From the NCBI GenBank assembly GCA_036674765.1, contig JARVKI010000096.1, positions 94,886-158,885 of the forward strand: a stretch of 64,000 bases of DNA, in the 5' to 3' direction. Each line of letters opens with the position of its first letter. The stretch's first letter is position 1. Source of the stretch: Seiridium cupressi (taxonomy: Eukaryota > Ascomycota > Sordariomycetes > Amphisphaeriales > Sporocadaceae). Below, piece after piece: positions 1-11,811 of this stretch. The position numbers and the translations under genes are program-made. The notes under the pieces are model-generated. The model saw only the letters and a program-made list of their open reading frames with translations. It searched no databases and was not told the origin of the DNA.

Positions 1-283
1 TGTCCTCGATACGCCCGAATAGTATGATAAGCCTAGATGGCATAGGGAACTATGAATTCGTGTCCCCGTCTATAGCAACTATAATGCTGCATTGGTGATT
101 CGAAGTATAGTGTAAGCATAACGAAACGTTCAACTTAGGGCGGGCCTCTTTCTTTGTAAGCATCCCCGAACTAAGGACTCCCATTCTAATCATCGCACGT
201 TACATTTCTGGTTCATATCGGGGCTTGTAAGTGCGCCAGTGAACAATGTTGATTGTCTGAATAAATATCGGAAACACTCGGAT

Positions 284-1353
284 TTAGGTATTTTCCGCTA
301 CCTGCATTGCCTCCATGTACATGTTGATATTACAGTCTGAAAGGTACTCCCCGGCAACCAATCTACCCTCGATACCCCTTTCGGAGAATCCTCGTGTCCA
401 TATCTCCATGAACTTCTGCATGTTCTCCCGCTCCCAAACCTCCAGAACCCATAGCGCAGTGGTCCTCTCGGAATCCTTAACAATCGTTGATCCAAGCTTT
501 AGAGCAGCCAGCTGTTCTCGGTCTTCTACATAATCGGAACTTAGATCCTCAAGGAAGGGTCTCGAGAGTATGATATATGCGTTATCAAAGAGATATGTCT
601 CTCTACTGCGAAATCGATCCAGGGCTTTCCCTTCGTGGACGTCGATCCACAAGCTTTTTAATCCAGGAGTTCTTGCCAAGGTGGCAAGAGCGTGCTCATA
701 CTTGTCGCAAAATATACCAGCAGACACGATAAAATTGCTACTGACAGGCAACAGATGTTCCCACTGTCGCTCTTTCAGCTGGTCCAGCAACGGAGAAGAG
801 CCAGCAGGCGTTCGGGGCTGTACATCCTATCAACATGCAGAGTCAGCTGCGTACATAATCACTCCAAAGGATGCCAGGGACTTCCGCTTACGGGCATGAG
901 GTTCATATCTGACGCTCTTCCCCATCGAGCGCCCTCAGCCATACCCTCTATAGCATCTATATTGAGCCGGAATGTCGAGCGACATGGAATAACACATATA
1001 AATCCACGGTCCATTCTCCCGAAGTGTGGGATGAGCGCGAAGAGGCCCCTTCTGCGCACGGCGGCATGAGATCCTTTGCATAGATGCATCAATGGTAACA
1101 CGGCTCTAACCAGATTAGCCTCATCTGGTCGTCGATCCAGAAATGCAGACCAGCCAGTCCCGTGCTGGTGGATATTCATGACCCTTAGATATGGGAATGC
1201 ATAGCCCATCACATAGACTCGGCGAGCGACTTTTGTGAGGAGAGGCTCAATAGCACTAGCAATAACATAATCCCAAATGTTATCTTGTACGAGCGAATTG
1301 AGATTCTGAAAGTCCCCAGGAAGGAATACTATGCTCTGCGGGGATTTCGCCAT
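284..1353 (-). CDS. Unrecognised two-exon protein
   Basis: Exon 1 is 1353-892 and exon 2 is 826-284, separated by a 65 nt intron (donor GTAAGC, branch GCTGAC, acceptor GATAG). Splicing keeps one open frame of 334 residues; without it the first exon runs into a stop soon after the donor. The start is the ATG at 1353, the first in frame. I see no signal peptide, membrane segment or catalytic motif. The C-terminal half is charged and helical in character. I do not recognise the family, and no function is offered. It lies at the left edge of a run of minus-strand genes with no sign of co-regulation. The intron fit makes a real gene likely. Confidence 0.6.
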
Positions 1354-2606
1354 TATTGTTATGTCTGATGAGGTTGATGTAGTCGTAGAGCTGCAATGAT
1401 TGGGCCAGTAACGAAAGGTGAAGGATGTATGAGAAAAAGGAAGAGAAAGGTCGACATAGTAACGAATGCCCTTAAATAAGTATGCCTATCTTGCCATAGA
1501 ATCAGTGTCGTCGTGGATGTTATTCTGATAACATCCCGGAGACTTGATTCACCATTTGGGGGTGAAGCCTATCACAGCATCATGTTATTCACCGAGTGTA
1601 TAGCCGTCCGATGTCAAATACCTCCTCATAGCTCAGATACATATTGATAGCACGTATGGGTCGACTTACACTGCCCGTTTGATGGTTAATGTATGAGTAT
1701 TGCTCCATTGGATTAATAGCAAACGATCTCATCCTTATTCTGACATAAATATATTTATATCTGGTGCTTGTACATTCACCGATGGAGTCTTGGAGCTGGA
1801 AATCCATCCGCCCAATCCGCGTGGCCGCAGTTCATTGAGTGATTCACGTTATAGAAGCCCCTCTTATTAGAACTGCTCACGGTCGTTGATTCAAACTCAT
1901 TACGAAATTATTATAGAGGGCTCGGAGGATGCCTATCTGTAATTTTTATGTGCTTTTACAAGCAGTCTAGTAATAGTGCTAGGTGATAACGACCATCTCG
2001 ATCATGATCCATCGACACAGTCACCTTTGTACTCTTACGGTCTTCGACTTATTTCTTCATGAACTTCAATTTGTCAGATTCTGGCTTATCAGAGACCCAG
2101 ACCGCGAAAACTCCCCCGCGAAGGGAGTGGTACCACAGCTGTCAAGAATAATGCTTCGTATCCTCAAGCCCAATGAGGAACTCTCTTGATGTGCAGCCGC
2201 TACTATTGTGACAGGCGTGACCTGCGGCAGAATTGAGCTAATTAACCACACATAACGTATAAAAGACGTCATTTGTTGCGGTGAAAAGCGTGAATCTTTG
2301 TGGCGGGCGCGTCGATCTCTTTGGCGGCAATGGTACGTTCCGCGGTTTCTCCAGTTGTATGACTCAAATCTTTTGGGCCAACTTGCCGAAGGCAGAACGA
2401 ACATTACCTGATTGGATACCTTGAGATGTATGATGTATATCCCTATTCTTCTGGAGTTTTTCAAATGCTTAGACATCTCTCAGTGAGGCACAACCAGCGC
2501 GTCTGTTTACGATTGCCCAGGAATCATATTATAGACAAAGTGAACTAGACCCAGAAAACTCTTTCGAGTTCACCTCTCTGTGATCAGTCATGCTATTCGG
2601 TCCTTC
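1354..2606. other. Intergenic, no gene seen
   Basis: About 1.25 kb. Short open frames occur on both strands but none has a family resemblance or consistent splice structure. It should hold the promoter of the 284-1353 gene and the 3' end of the 2EXR gene. Confidence 0.5.
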
Positions 2607-3611
2607 TTAGTCATCAGGATCAACGTATGCAAGCGCCACGATGTTTGGTCCGAAACGATTAGTCGGCAAGTAATCCTCCAAAGATAGCCAGGGGTCTTTC
2701 GACCTATAAGCCTTGTCCAACACCTCATCAAGGCGATCGATGAATCCGTCCGTAGTCTCAACTCCAGTCCATCCTTCATCAATTGGCCACACCTCCACGA
2801 GCTGACACCCATCACCAAGAGTCCATCTCTTTCTGTCCTGTCGTAAAGGAGTTTCGCTCGAGGCCCGACGTATGCGTGGGTCAATGATCCAAATATTCTC
2901 CATACCCCAAAGCTCGACCTCACAAGCTCGAAGAATGCAACCAAGCGGCGTGTCGGGGTAAGAAAGATGGCTCCAAAGCGCACCACCATCGGCCATGTCC
3001 CAGGCCTCATCGTCATCCCAGGATGGGTCCCACTCCAAAGCGATGTGATTAGCCTGGTACCCCCAGTATCGAACGAAAAAGGGAATGCGGGAGCACCACC
3101 CCTGGAAGACATCGTCCCAGTCTATACTATTGTGGTTGAGCGGCCGCAAGCAGAATAAATCCAATTGGGGAAATACTGTGACATATTGTTGTTCGCCCTT
3201 GGAAAGAATAGAGACAGTAGCTGGCGCATCTGGGTACGTGTTGTGTGTGCATTCCTCCCGCTCAGCTGCGAGTCTCTCATTCCACTTCTCCATATCATAG
3301 TGCTTTCCCATCATTAGGCGTGATTCCCAACAGGCAGTCCACAACCCTCGATCTGTCAAGTAGGCAGAAGGATTGTGGGAGGTCCAAGAGAATTCTCTCC
3401 CGCGGCACCTCGGTGCAGCTAGTGAACAAGGCCTGATGTTCTTCTTGCTTGTGGCGACGACATGTTGCCCTATCTCTGAAATCTCGTCTTGCCGTCCGTT
3501 GTTATATATGGTGAAAAAGTGGGCGCCTGGCTGCCTGGGGCGTATGGCTTCAGCCCAGATCTGCTCTCGTAACTCAAGAGGCAAGCGGGGGAAAGGGTGG
3601 AATGTCCCCAT
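2607..3611 (-). CDS. 2EXR-domain protein
   Basis: A single uninterrupted frame of 334 residues. The N-terminus (residues 4-20, core FHPFPRLPLELREQIW) is a clear match to the fungal 2EXR domain signature: F..FP.LP.E.R..IW. 2EXR proteins are abundant in filamentous ascomycetes, and their molecular role is not established. The ATG at 3611 was chosen because the frame further upstream has no other ATG and the 2EXR motif normally sits near the start. The remainder is Trp- and Asp-rich with no recognisable catalytic motif, no signal peptide and no membrane segment, so the product is probably cytosolic or nuclear. Such genes often sit in variable genomic regions, which fits the neighbourhood. Confidence 0.75.
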   Translation of the reverse strand: MGTFHPFPRLPLELREQIWAEAIRPRQPGAHFFTIYNNGRQDEISEIGQHVVATSKKNIRPCSLAAPRCRGREFSWTSHNPSAYLTDRGLWTACWESRLMMGKHYDMEKWNERLAAEREECTHNTYPDAPATVSILSKGEQQYVTVFPQLDLFCLRPLNHNSIDWDDVFQGWCSRIPFFVRYWGYQANHIALEWDPSWDDDEAWDMADGGALWSHLSYPDTPLGCILRACEVELWGMENIWIIDPRIRRASSETPLRQDRKRWTLGDGCQLVEVWPIDEGWTGVETTDGFIDRLDEVLDKAYRSKDPWLSLEDYLPTNRFGPNIVALAYVDPDD

Positions 3612-4554
3612 TTTGAAGGAAAATATCGGGTTGCTCTTTGATATGTTGGGCCAGCAAGCAACTGTGGTGGCCAAACTAATAAGCGATCAACAAACGGTGT
3701 CGACTAAGTGATCCAGCACTACAATGTGGCTGATCATGTATGGTGGTGAAAGATGGCAAGACTTGGGCGACAATGCGCCTCGAAACTGGTTAAGTAGCTG
3801 TGAAGTATGAGCCACCGGAGATACATTGGCTGTTGCAAACTTTGATTTGAACGAGAGTTCCCTTAAAATGAGGCAGTTTTGGCTGTGAGTCGATTGCAGC
3901 TCCAAGTCGGCGGATGTGGGTAGGTCAAGTGCCCCGCGGGGCACTTTGTCTTTTCAGTCAGATGAGCAGTAGCAGATAGATAGCTTCAAATGACCACGCC
4001 TCTTTACACCCTCTTTTGTGGTTGCTGTGTTGTTCTAGAGCATTCACGGCCCGCAGGTGCTAGATACATGTATCTACTACTGCCTCGTCGAGGATTGTAA
4101 GTGACCACATACTTGCTAGCTCACCTACAATGCACCTATGTAGGATACAGGTTGCCGGGGTACGGGTACATCAGGGCCGGGACTTTGGTGTATTTAGGGC
4201 TCTAACCACTGTCTTCGTCCTTCTTTACAACAGATACTTGCTTCCACACGGGAGCTTTGGCCTCTTGTACTGGACCGAAATTGTGACTGATACATTTATC
4301 CTTATTGCAACTAAGTGCTTTCCTTGGAGATATGCGCGCATGACTGAGTGGAATGTTCTTCTCATCTATGTAGGGCCGTTGGAAGGGTCATACCTACGGT
4401 GTATGCATATATTCCTCCTGACTGACTCCATTGTGCAGTTGCTAAACTCCCTTCAGGGCAGCCAATTCTCTTTGGGAGGGGGCCGCTGTCACCGAGTGCA
4501 TGAGAGATGATTAGATCGTCCTTCTCGTTCTACAGAAGAGCTCAACGGCTACTA
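3612..4554. other. Intergenic, no gene seen
   Basis: About 0.9 kb between the 2EXR and F-box genes. A plus-strand open frame at 4130-4510 lacks any recognisable feature and is not called. Confidence 0.5.
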
Positions 4555-6468
4555 TCATCCCACAACCCGTAGAAGCGATCGCTTGGAGTTGAGAAGTAGT
4601 TGTTCCTGGCCCCTCAATGGATTCTCGACGGTTCCGTTGCCCGCAATGTATTCCCGCGTCTGGACTATGATTTCTGGATCCTTCATCAGCTCGTCCCACT
4701 GCGAAGAACTCCAGAACATCCAGGCACCTGCATCATTCTTTCCCGGCGCTTTCTGGCCAAACTCGCCACCGACGAGAGCGGTTACATAAAGATTAACATC
4801 CCCCTCTGCATACCTGGGTGCAATCTTCTCTCGTAGTATATCTAGCGTGTCTGCCCACTTTCCCTCCCGCAACTGCAGAGCGGTAAGCCAGACTTTCTCC
4901 AAGCGGTCACCCAGCCTGCGGCAGAACGGTTCGAGCTCTTCCTGATTCAAAGACATATTTGACAAAATGAATTTCCTGAGCCTACTGCTATCGCACCCGA
5001 GGAGTATTGCGCCAAGGTGATAATGGTCATCCTTGTCCGTCTGCCCATCATTGATACCGAAGACTCGCATGCTCACGTCAACAGATATGAGGCACCGACT
5101 CGAAAACATTGCCCCTAGATATCCGTTGATGTAGGCAACTTGCCCTGGTGGTATGTGTTCATGCCGAATAGGAAGGCAGCTCATACCGCGCCTCGCAAAC
5201 TCGAACTCCTCCACCTTTTGACACGCAGAGCGCAAGTCGTCCCAAGATTCTGGGGCCACCATGGAGTAATTGTTCCTGGTCGGGAAGCAGCGGATTTTTA
5301 TGTCATGTAGTGGCACTCCAGCTTTGTGGCATGCGATCGGCAGATCTGATAATATCTTGGCTGCCGTTAGCTGGGGTTCGCCTTCCATGCCCTCAATGGT
5401 TGACCAATCCTGGCTTGTCTTCAGGAACTTTAAGAGCTCTTCCTTGCTGCTCGGAACGATCGTGGGGTTTCGAACGTAATCCTTGCTGAGGTCATGCTCC
5501 GTTTCATCACTGAATGTCAGGGCGACACGCCGTGGGAGTCGGGAGAACAGGGCCGCAACTGCCCGGACAAAAGTTCCGTCTTGGATTAATCGAAGCTGCT
5601 CCTCATGCTTCTGGCGGTAAGAGTCGTGTCCCTCAATCAGAATTTTAACATACTCCAAAGTTGCTCCCTCGATTTCCATTTCTCCAGTTTCAACATAACC
5701 GTTCCAGGCGCGACGAATCGAGTCGATATTATCGTTTGCTATGTCATAGTCTTTGTACGGTAGCGGGCAGACAGTGTCATCATCTTCATCGTAGCCACCT
5801 AGTTGCCACGATTCGAGATAATGGTAGCATCTCGACTGCATTTCTCCAAGCTCATTCCTGCGAAACTTGACGAACTGTGCCAGATCAGTGGCGAGTTCCC
5901 TCGGACGATATTGGAGACCGATCATGACTTCCTCAATTCCCAACGCGAGAAGTCGATTGTCGCATATGATCTTTGCCCGCTCGAGGGATTCTTGGTTTAG
6001 TTCTATGCGAAGGCACGGGTACAGATGTGGTGATGCAACTTGGTTGAAGAGTCGACAAACGAAGCGCATGTTTTTATATGCCCGACTCCTGCCTCCTGAT
6101 TCAAGTCTGATGTCGCGGAGATGATCGCAGATCTCACGGAACAGATCCAAAGGCAGATCCAGGACGCTCAGCTGCCGTATCCTATCGCGCGAGAGTTCCA
6201 TTGCTCTTGTTCGTAGAGCTGTGCGGCGCTGCTCCATCTCATCAACCTTATCGGAGGGAGGATCATCAACATTTTCTCTCAAATAAGTACTCCTTTCTTC
6301 ACTGCAGTTGTTCGTGTCATTGTGTTGCTTTGCGTTGATGCCGACATTGTCGATACGGCGCAGCTCCTCGTAGATAGCTTCGAGGCTAAGCGAGGCTACC
6401 ACTAATAGTGGGTTGAGCAGAGCACCCCCATCGTGCGATGCTATTCCTTCCTCAACCATACCTACCAT
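4555..6468 (-). CDS. F-box-type fungal protein
   Basis: One open frame of 637 residues from the ATG at 6468. About residues 97-145 contain an F-box-like segment (core LDLPLDLFREICDHL, then KNMRFVCRLFNQVASPHLY), the usual layout of fungal F-box proteins, where this region binds Skp1 of an SCF ubiquitin ligase. The C-terminal two thirds would be the substrate-recognition part. It has Leu-rich helical stretches (for example LRKFILSNMSLNQEELEPF) resembling degenerate leucine-rich repeats. No signal peptide or membrane segment is seen. Assignment to SCF function comes from the family and not from this sequence alone. The start could be M4, since a second ATG lies nine bases downstream. Confidence 0.7.
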   Translation of the reverse strand: MVGMVEEGIASHDGGALLNPLLVVASLSLEAIYEELRRIDNVGINAKQHNDTNNCSEERSTYLRENVDDPPSDKVDEMEQRRTALRTRAMELSRDRIRQLSVLDLPLDLFREICDHLRDIRLESGGRSRAYKNMRFVCRLFNQVASPHLYPCLRIELNQESLERAKIICDNRLLALGIEEVMIGLQYRPRELATDLAQFVKFRRNELGEMQSRCYHYLESWQLGGYDEDDDTVCPLPYKDYDIANDNIDSIRRAWNGYVETGEMEIEGATLEYVKILIEGHDSYRQKHEEQLRLIQDGTFVRAVAALFSRLPRRVALTFSDETEHDLSKDYVRNPTIVPSSKEELLKFLKTSQDWSTIEGMEGEPQLTAAKILSDLPIACHKAGVPLHDIKIRCFPTRNNYSMVAPESWDDLRSACQKVEEFEFARRGMSCLPIRHEHIPPGQVAYINGYLGAMFSSRCLISVDVSMRVFGINDGQTDKDDHYHLGAILLGCDSSRLRKFILSNMSLNQEELEPFCRRLGDRLEKVWLTALQLREGKWADTLDILREKIAPRYAEGDVNLYVTALVGGEFGQKAPGKNDAGAWMFWSSSQWDELMKDPEIIVQTREYIAGNGTVENPLRGQEQLLLNSKRSLLRVVG

Positions 6469-7250
6469 GTGGTAAGATTGAGCTTCGATCGAAGGCAGGT
6501 TGAAGAAAAATGATATACGGTGGGACTATTTTGGCCTTTTATGCTGCGCCTCAAGGAATGACTCACGCCGCAAGGCAGTGTGTCAACCAGCCAAGACATC
6601 CCGTCATTGGCTTCAATTGCTGAGTACGGGACACTCACGAATCCCTGATTCGACTCTTTTTCTTGAAGGATGCGAATTGTGATATCTTCAAGTTCGACCG
6701 ACTTACCATATCTAGAGAGACGAGGAAGATGGATCTACTGGTGGGAGAGAAGTCGAGCGACGAAAGGTGGGCACAGAGGTTGGCACGCGCCCCCAGAATG
6801 TCACACTAGGTAGGAAGTGGGCTAAAAATATTCATGTAGATGGCCTTGTTTAGAAATCATACAACTATACGGGCTGAATGTACAAAGACTTTCAACTACA
6901 TGCTCTAGGGACATCTCGTACTGCTGACAAAAATAGTACCTCTGAGGCAGCTTTTACTCCAGTCATCATTGTGTGGCTGGCGCTCTACCTCCATACTCGA
7001 TTCGCGCATCAGATGTAATTTAAACATTGAGTAGCTAAATTGTTACACATTCGATATGAACAAGATTACAGCGGCATCGCTATATAAACCCAGCGTTGGC
7101 ATGGGGTCGAGCTGTACCTTTATATTCTCCTATATCCGTCTTATATTATAGCTCGAGGACGCTTCAAGCGTATCCTAAAGTCATTGGGTATCATTTTAAC
7201 TTATGTAGTATCGACAACACTGCCACATCGTGGGTGGTATGGTTTGGAGA
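6469..7250. other. Intergenic, no gene seen
   Basis: About 0.8 kb holding the F-box gene promoter and the 3' region of the CorA-type gene. Nothing else is recognised. Confidence 0.5.
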
Positions 7251-9268
7251 CTACCAAGTCCTAGTGGCGACGAGCTTGCGCTGTGCTCGCACTCGGTCAA
7301 GACGGTCCTTTCTTCTCTTCCGAACTGTCCAAACTTTCCGACGCTGGAACAGTGATCTAACCCAGTCAAAGACGACTTGCCGCATGAGGACAATGATAAT
7401 CCCAAAAGTCACGGGGATCGCAATCTTCCAGCTACGATGTTGTCAGCCTAGTCTGCAGCGGTGTTGCATGGGTAGTACCTACAATAGAAGAACACTGCCT
7501 TCGATCGCATCGAAACCTGTAAAATTCTGGCCAAAGTATCCAGATAAGAAGGTCAGGGGTAGGAATATAATGGTGATCACCGTGAGTTGCTTCATGCTCT
7601 CATTCTGGTATGCCGAAATCGTGTTGAAGATGAGGTCTATCATACCATCGGCAGATTTCCGAATTGTCATCAGGTTCTCCGCAATCAATAGACAGTGATC
7701 GTACACGTCTCCGAGATACGTGTGAGTCATTGGAGTAATGATAACGCCTCCATGTGGGTTCTGAAGCTCCTTTGTCGCATCTGTTTGAGAGAGCGTGGTT
7801 TTGTGGTCTCGCATTGCTGAGATGATGGATGCAATTGGATTGATGAAACCGGCCATCTTGTTGATTTCCGACTGAATAATGTAAAGGCTCCGAGTTTGCT
7901 TGATGCTCGGACGCAGCAGCACATCCAATTCCAGATCCGCGATCGCATCGGCGTAGCAGGATGCCACTGGAATGGCCATATCAATGATTGCGTCGATGAT
8001 GGCCTGTCCCACCATTGATGCATCACAAGACTGCCGCAATATCGTCTCGGGGCTAGCAAGTCTGGAGAGGATTGGTTTCTCAACGTCGTCGGCCGACTGC
8101 TCGAAGAAAGCAATGACAGTGTTATCGGACGTGATAAACATGGCTACTTGCTCCGCTGCAACTGCCAGACCCCTAGACGCTAGCGCGCTATGCCTCTCCA
8201 TGAAGTCATTGCGGGCTTCGTTGGACGAGGCTCGATACCTCTGTAATGTGGTGAGAGTAGTGGGGTTGAACACGTCTGACAAGCCTGTGGCCTGATGCTC
8301 TAGGATATCATTGAGTGGTGGGATGGAACTCCCGCCCTCGAGAGTGTTGGCTGCAGCATTCCCCAAGTCGTCCTTCTTTCGACTCGATGACCACCACCGT
8401 TTCATGTTTTTCTTGAGCCCTTGCATAGAACTATGACTCTTCACGCTGTAGGCATCGAACACCTCGTCCTCGTCGTCGCTTGTGTCTGGATCGATCATTC
8501 GAACGAGTTTCTGACAGGTGAACACCAAGAACGCATGATGCTGGTACCTGAAGGTCTATGTTAGCAATACAAGGAGAAATTTCCACATCATTGAGTTCCC
8601 ACGCACCAGTCCACTTTTGTTCGGTTCCTCGTATTCATGATATCCTCGATAGCCAACCTATGTAGGCTCTTGTAGTTTCCAAGGGCCTGAATGACATCCC
8701 AACTCAATCCATTGACATTGATCCAGCGGCATTTGATCCACTCGGCTTGGGGCTTTGTTACAAAGTCAATCAACTGATCATTGCCCATTTCATGAATCTC
8801 GAGATCGTCTTGGCTGAAGTCGACAATGGTGATTTGACATTCTGCGTGAAGTCCCATTACAGCGTGGCCGCCGTTGGGCTTCGAGGTGTCAACACCAGGC
8901 TCAGCGCCAGCGTGCCACCCCGGCTCGGTCAGGTCATCGAAGTCGATCTCTTTGATAGTCTTGAATGTACTTGCGCGGGCATTTCGCCTCCTGACGCTCG
9001 CGCGCGACAGCTCGGTATCGGATCGTGTCGGGCCTCGTAGGGGCGGGCTGGTCGCCGTCAGAGGCGAACGTCGTGAATTCGACTGGCGAGGCACTTGGGT
9101 ATCGACATTGAGCGCGTATCGAACATGGTTCTGCTCTCGTTCTCGCGATGTCCTGGGGACAGTCGCGGCGCCAGACGAGGTCGTGCCATTGAGGACCGGG
9201 GAGGATACTGTCAGGTCCGAGGTTTGGGTGGACTCGTCCACCTCTGCACTGTTCGAGGTTCGAGGCAT
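7251..9268 (-). CDS. CorA-type divalent metal ion channel
   Basis: Three exons: 9268-8607, 8547-7483 and 7431-7251, with introns of 59 and 51 nt that carry canonical signals and restore one 635-residue frame. The N-terminal part is a low-complexity Ser/Thr/Arg-rich cytosolic tail. It is followed by the CorA soluble domain (WINVNGLSWDVIQALG, HRLAIEDIMN) and the C-terminal transmembrane hairpin. The first helix ends in LSGYFGQNF, where canonical CorA has the GMN signature, and the second helix is followed by a basic tail. Family knowledge: pentameric Mg2+ or other divalent cation channels of the plasma membrane or organelles. The GxN variant (GQN) is common among fungal CorA-like proteins, so Mg2+ specificity is not certain. 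The first in-frame ATG at 9268 was used; an upstream exon cannot be excluded. Confidence 0.82.
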
Positions 9269-10929
9269 TTCGAGTCGGTCGCCATACACATTCGTGCCGT
9301 CCGCGGTTGCGCTTCATGAAGCGGCAGGGGATGCCAAGAATTCGAAATAACCTTAAAAGAACGCTTGGCTCGGCACTTGACCCACACCATTTGATTAGCG
9401 GGGGATCTTCAGCTCACATCTGCTACAACAAACCGCTACGAGGTCAAGGGAGTTGGGACAGTCTCGCGTTTCAAGGGCATCTTCGAATTGCCTCATATTT
9501 CCTGCGCAAGACGATGGGTGTACACAGCCATATCAATACAAGCAACATGAAGCCACTGAAAAAGAATGTCTAGAAGAAGTCATTCCTCTAACGCCGTTGT
9601 CCTTTCCAGCCCCACATCAAAACAGGACGTTCTAGCCAAGCATGAACCTTGAACTGCGAATCTGGGGCAACGCCAGCGGAGCATTCTTTTTTAACCTGAA
9701 TAAATAGGTGCTATGCAATAACAAGATGTCACCCCAAGTGTTGTAAACGAATTCATATTTATACATATAAACTCAACAAATATTGTAGATCGAGTAAACA
9801 AGTTGGCAAATTAATCAGCAATAGCGAAGCACACATAGTTCCCGGTGTGCGTATGGTCAGCCCATAGCATTATTGGTACTCCCTATAAACACTACGATGA
9901 CAGCAGCAAAACTGCAATATAATCTTATTAGTATGAGGCCATGCCGTCACGAAGGATTTCATATAACAACTCACGCTACGTTCGAACTAAAAATCTGGCC
10001 GACCGTTGCCTCAGTGAACCAACTCATCGACATGGAAAATTGACCTTGTTAGTTGCTCTGATAGATCAGGAACATAACGCGTCCAACCATGGCACAATAT
10101 AAGATCCTGCGAAGTGTTCTGCCCACGTACTCCCGAAACAGCTAGCCGTAGCAAGGGCTCTTCCATTGGACGATGCTCAACCGATGAAGCCTGTGATCCT
10201 TGAAAAATTACTGTAGCGCGCGAACGGCGGAGGGAGGGTTTTTTCTAGTTCATAGATTGATGTGATGATATTTGTAAGCGGGCTACCCATGTATCTAGAG
10301 CAACTACTCGGCTGAAGCCCATGCGTACATTTTATTTGGGATAATTATGCCTCCGGTAGGCGAAGCAGATCGGTATTCATCATGTCCTCCAAAGTTTTGT
10401 TGTTGAGGCCGATGTAATCTGAATGATTTAGACTAGATGTTGAATGAGCTAAGACCCTATAAGTGTTAATTGATTGTTTCTGGGCTCGCGTTTTCGAACA
10501 ATGCTGCCATTGTCGACACGCCGAAGTAGCTGCCAGATGATGTAAAGGTGCAATCTGGCATTCTGCACGGGGCCTAGTCAACATGACAGCAGCAATCAAC
10601 TACTGGGGCACTTGAAATGACGGGCTTGCCGTGGATCACCGTGCACCCAATCGAACACCCAGAGCCGCTGTTGTAGCAAGCCTATGACAAAAGATATCCA
10701 GCTCCGGTCACCCCCCCCCCCCCAAGAGCACCCGCGGCAGACCTAGCAACCCGTCACGACAATGGCACCAAGCGCAAGAAAAACGCATCAAAGCATTGCA
10801 GATGATCGAACCGAATATCCAAGGTCCAGGGATTGTGCCAGGCTCAAGAGATCTAGCCCGAGAAAGGGAACCTGGTAGGTCACAGGCACTTGCACAATGC
10901 AGAAGAATTTGCAACGTCTAGCGCGGTAG
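9269..10929. other. Long intergenic region with a poly-C run
   Basis: About 1.65 kb without a supported gene. It contains a 13-base C homopolymer at 10711-10723. A minus-strand frame at 10345-10599 has no recognisable content. Confidence 0.5.
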
Positions 10930-10999
10930 AATCTCCTCCTCGTTCTTTCCTCTTCTTCCTTATTCACTCGTTTTTCTCCTCCTTAATTCTCTTCCTTTG
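10930..10999 (+). promoter_or_regulatory. Pyrimidine-rich tract before the micro-exon region
   Basis: About 70 bases almost purely C and T, just upstream of the first candidate ATG (11064). Such CT-rich tracts commonly precede transcription starts of well-expressed fungal genes. This is the only promoter-like signal for the spliced region that follows. Confidence 0.3.
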
Positions 11000-11154
11000 C
11001 ACACCTGCAAAAATCCCACCAAGCCACTCCATACGCATCGAAAATTTTCTTTTCGTCAGCATTATGGTAAATTCCCACTCTAAGGCTTTTCGTTTCTGTT
11101 AACACCCTTTCCTGCCCATGCTCGCAAGAGTAGCCAAGAATCAGCGATAACCAA

Positions 11155-11811
11155 ATGCCACAGCCGGCGGACAGAAATTGGTATCTAGCGGCCTGCAGCC
11201 GAAAGCGAGAAGGCTGCTCCGGCCTCACAGCCGAAGAAAGGTACAAACCTGATGGTCCTCAAATTTTATCATACTCTATCACTAACAATATAGTTACGTA
11301 GAAGTCCAAGCGCGGGTAAGCTAGTACGATTATATCATAATTACATGTACCTAATGCCTGACAATCATCGTAGGAATTGCTAGAGAAGCGGGACGTGAGT
11401 TGTTATGCCACTTCCCTTATCTTCACATTGCAGCACTGACAGGCGCAGTATATGGTCCAAAATCTCAAGGTATAACCCCCAAATGGCCTAATTTGCTTGG
11501 GGCTTTTGCTAAATTGTGACGCCGCAAGACTCAAAAGAGAAGATTGCCGTATGTGGCTTGCTCCTGGTTTGGCTTCCCTACTTGCTAACAATGGGCATTA
11601 GAAAATTAAGATGCACATGGATGTAAGTGGCATATTTGTTCATATCCCCCCTTGGATCAAGCTAATTATGTGTTGATAAAACAGGATATTGCCGACCAAA
11701 TCATCGCAAGTCATAGATCTGGTGGGCCAAGGGCGCGTGTGTGATGTAAAGAAGTCGCAGTTTAGGCGCGATGAACTTTTCTTTTTTCATACGCACGCCA
11801 AACCCCCGTAA
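11155..11811 (+). CDS. Candidate micro-exon gene, upstream unit
   Basis: A seven-exon reading can be assembled from intron signals: 11155-11240, 11294-11315, 11374-11394, 11449-11469, 11529-11548, 11602-11622 and 11685-11811. The six introns are 53, 58, 54, 59, 53 and 62 nt, each with a plausible donor, a CTRAY-like branch and an AG acceptor. Together they give an open frame of 105 residues, basic and with four internal exons of 20-22 nt. No homology is recognised. The introns look more convincing than the frame: a second frame through the same exons is also open until 11760, so the product, and even coding status, is uncertain. It may be part of one transcript with the 12146-12841 unit. Confidence 0.3.

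Noticed and set aside
11064..11102. ATG at 11064 followed by a short frame as the start of the micro-exon gene
   Set aside because: The frame ends after 12 codons; with an intron directly after the ATG it soon reaches another stop. It may be a 5' leader.
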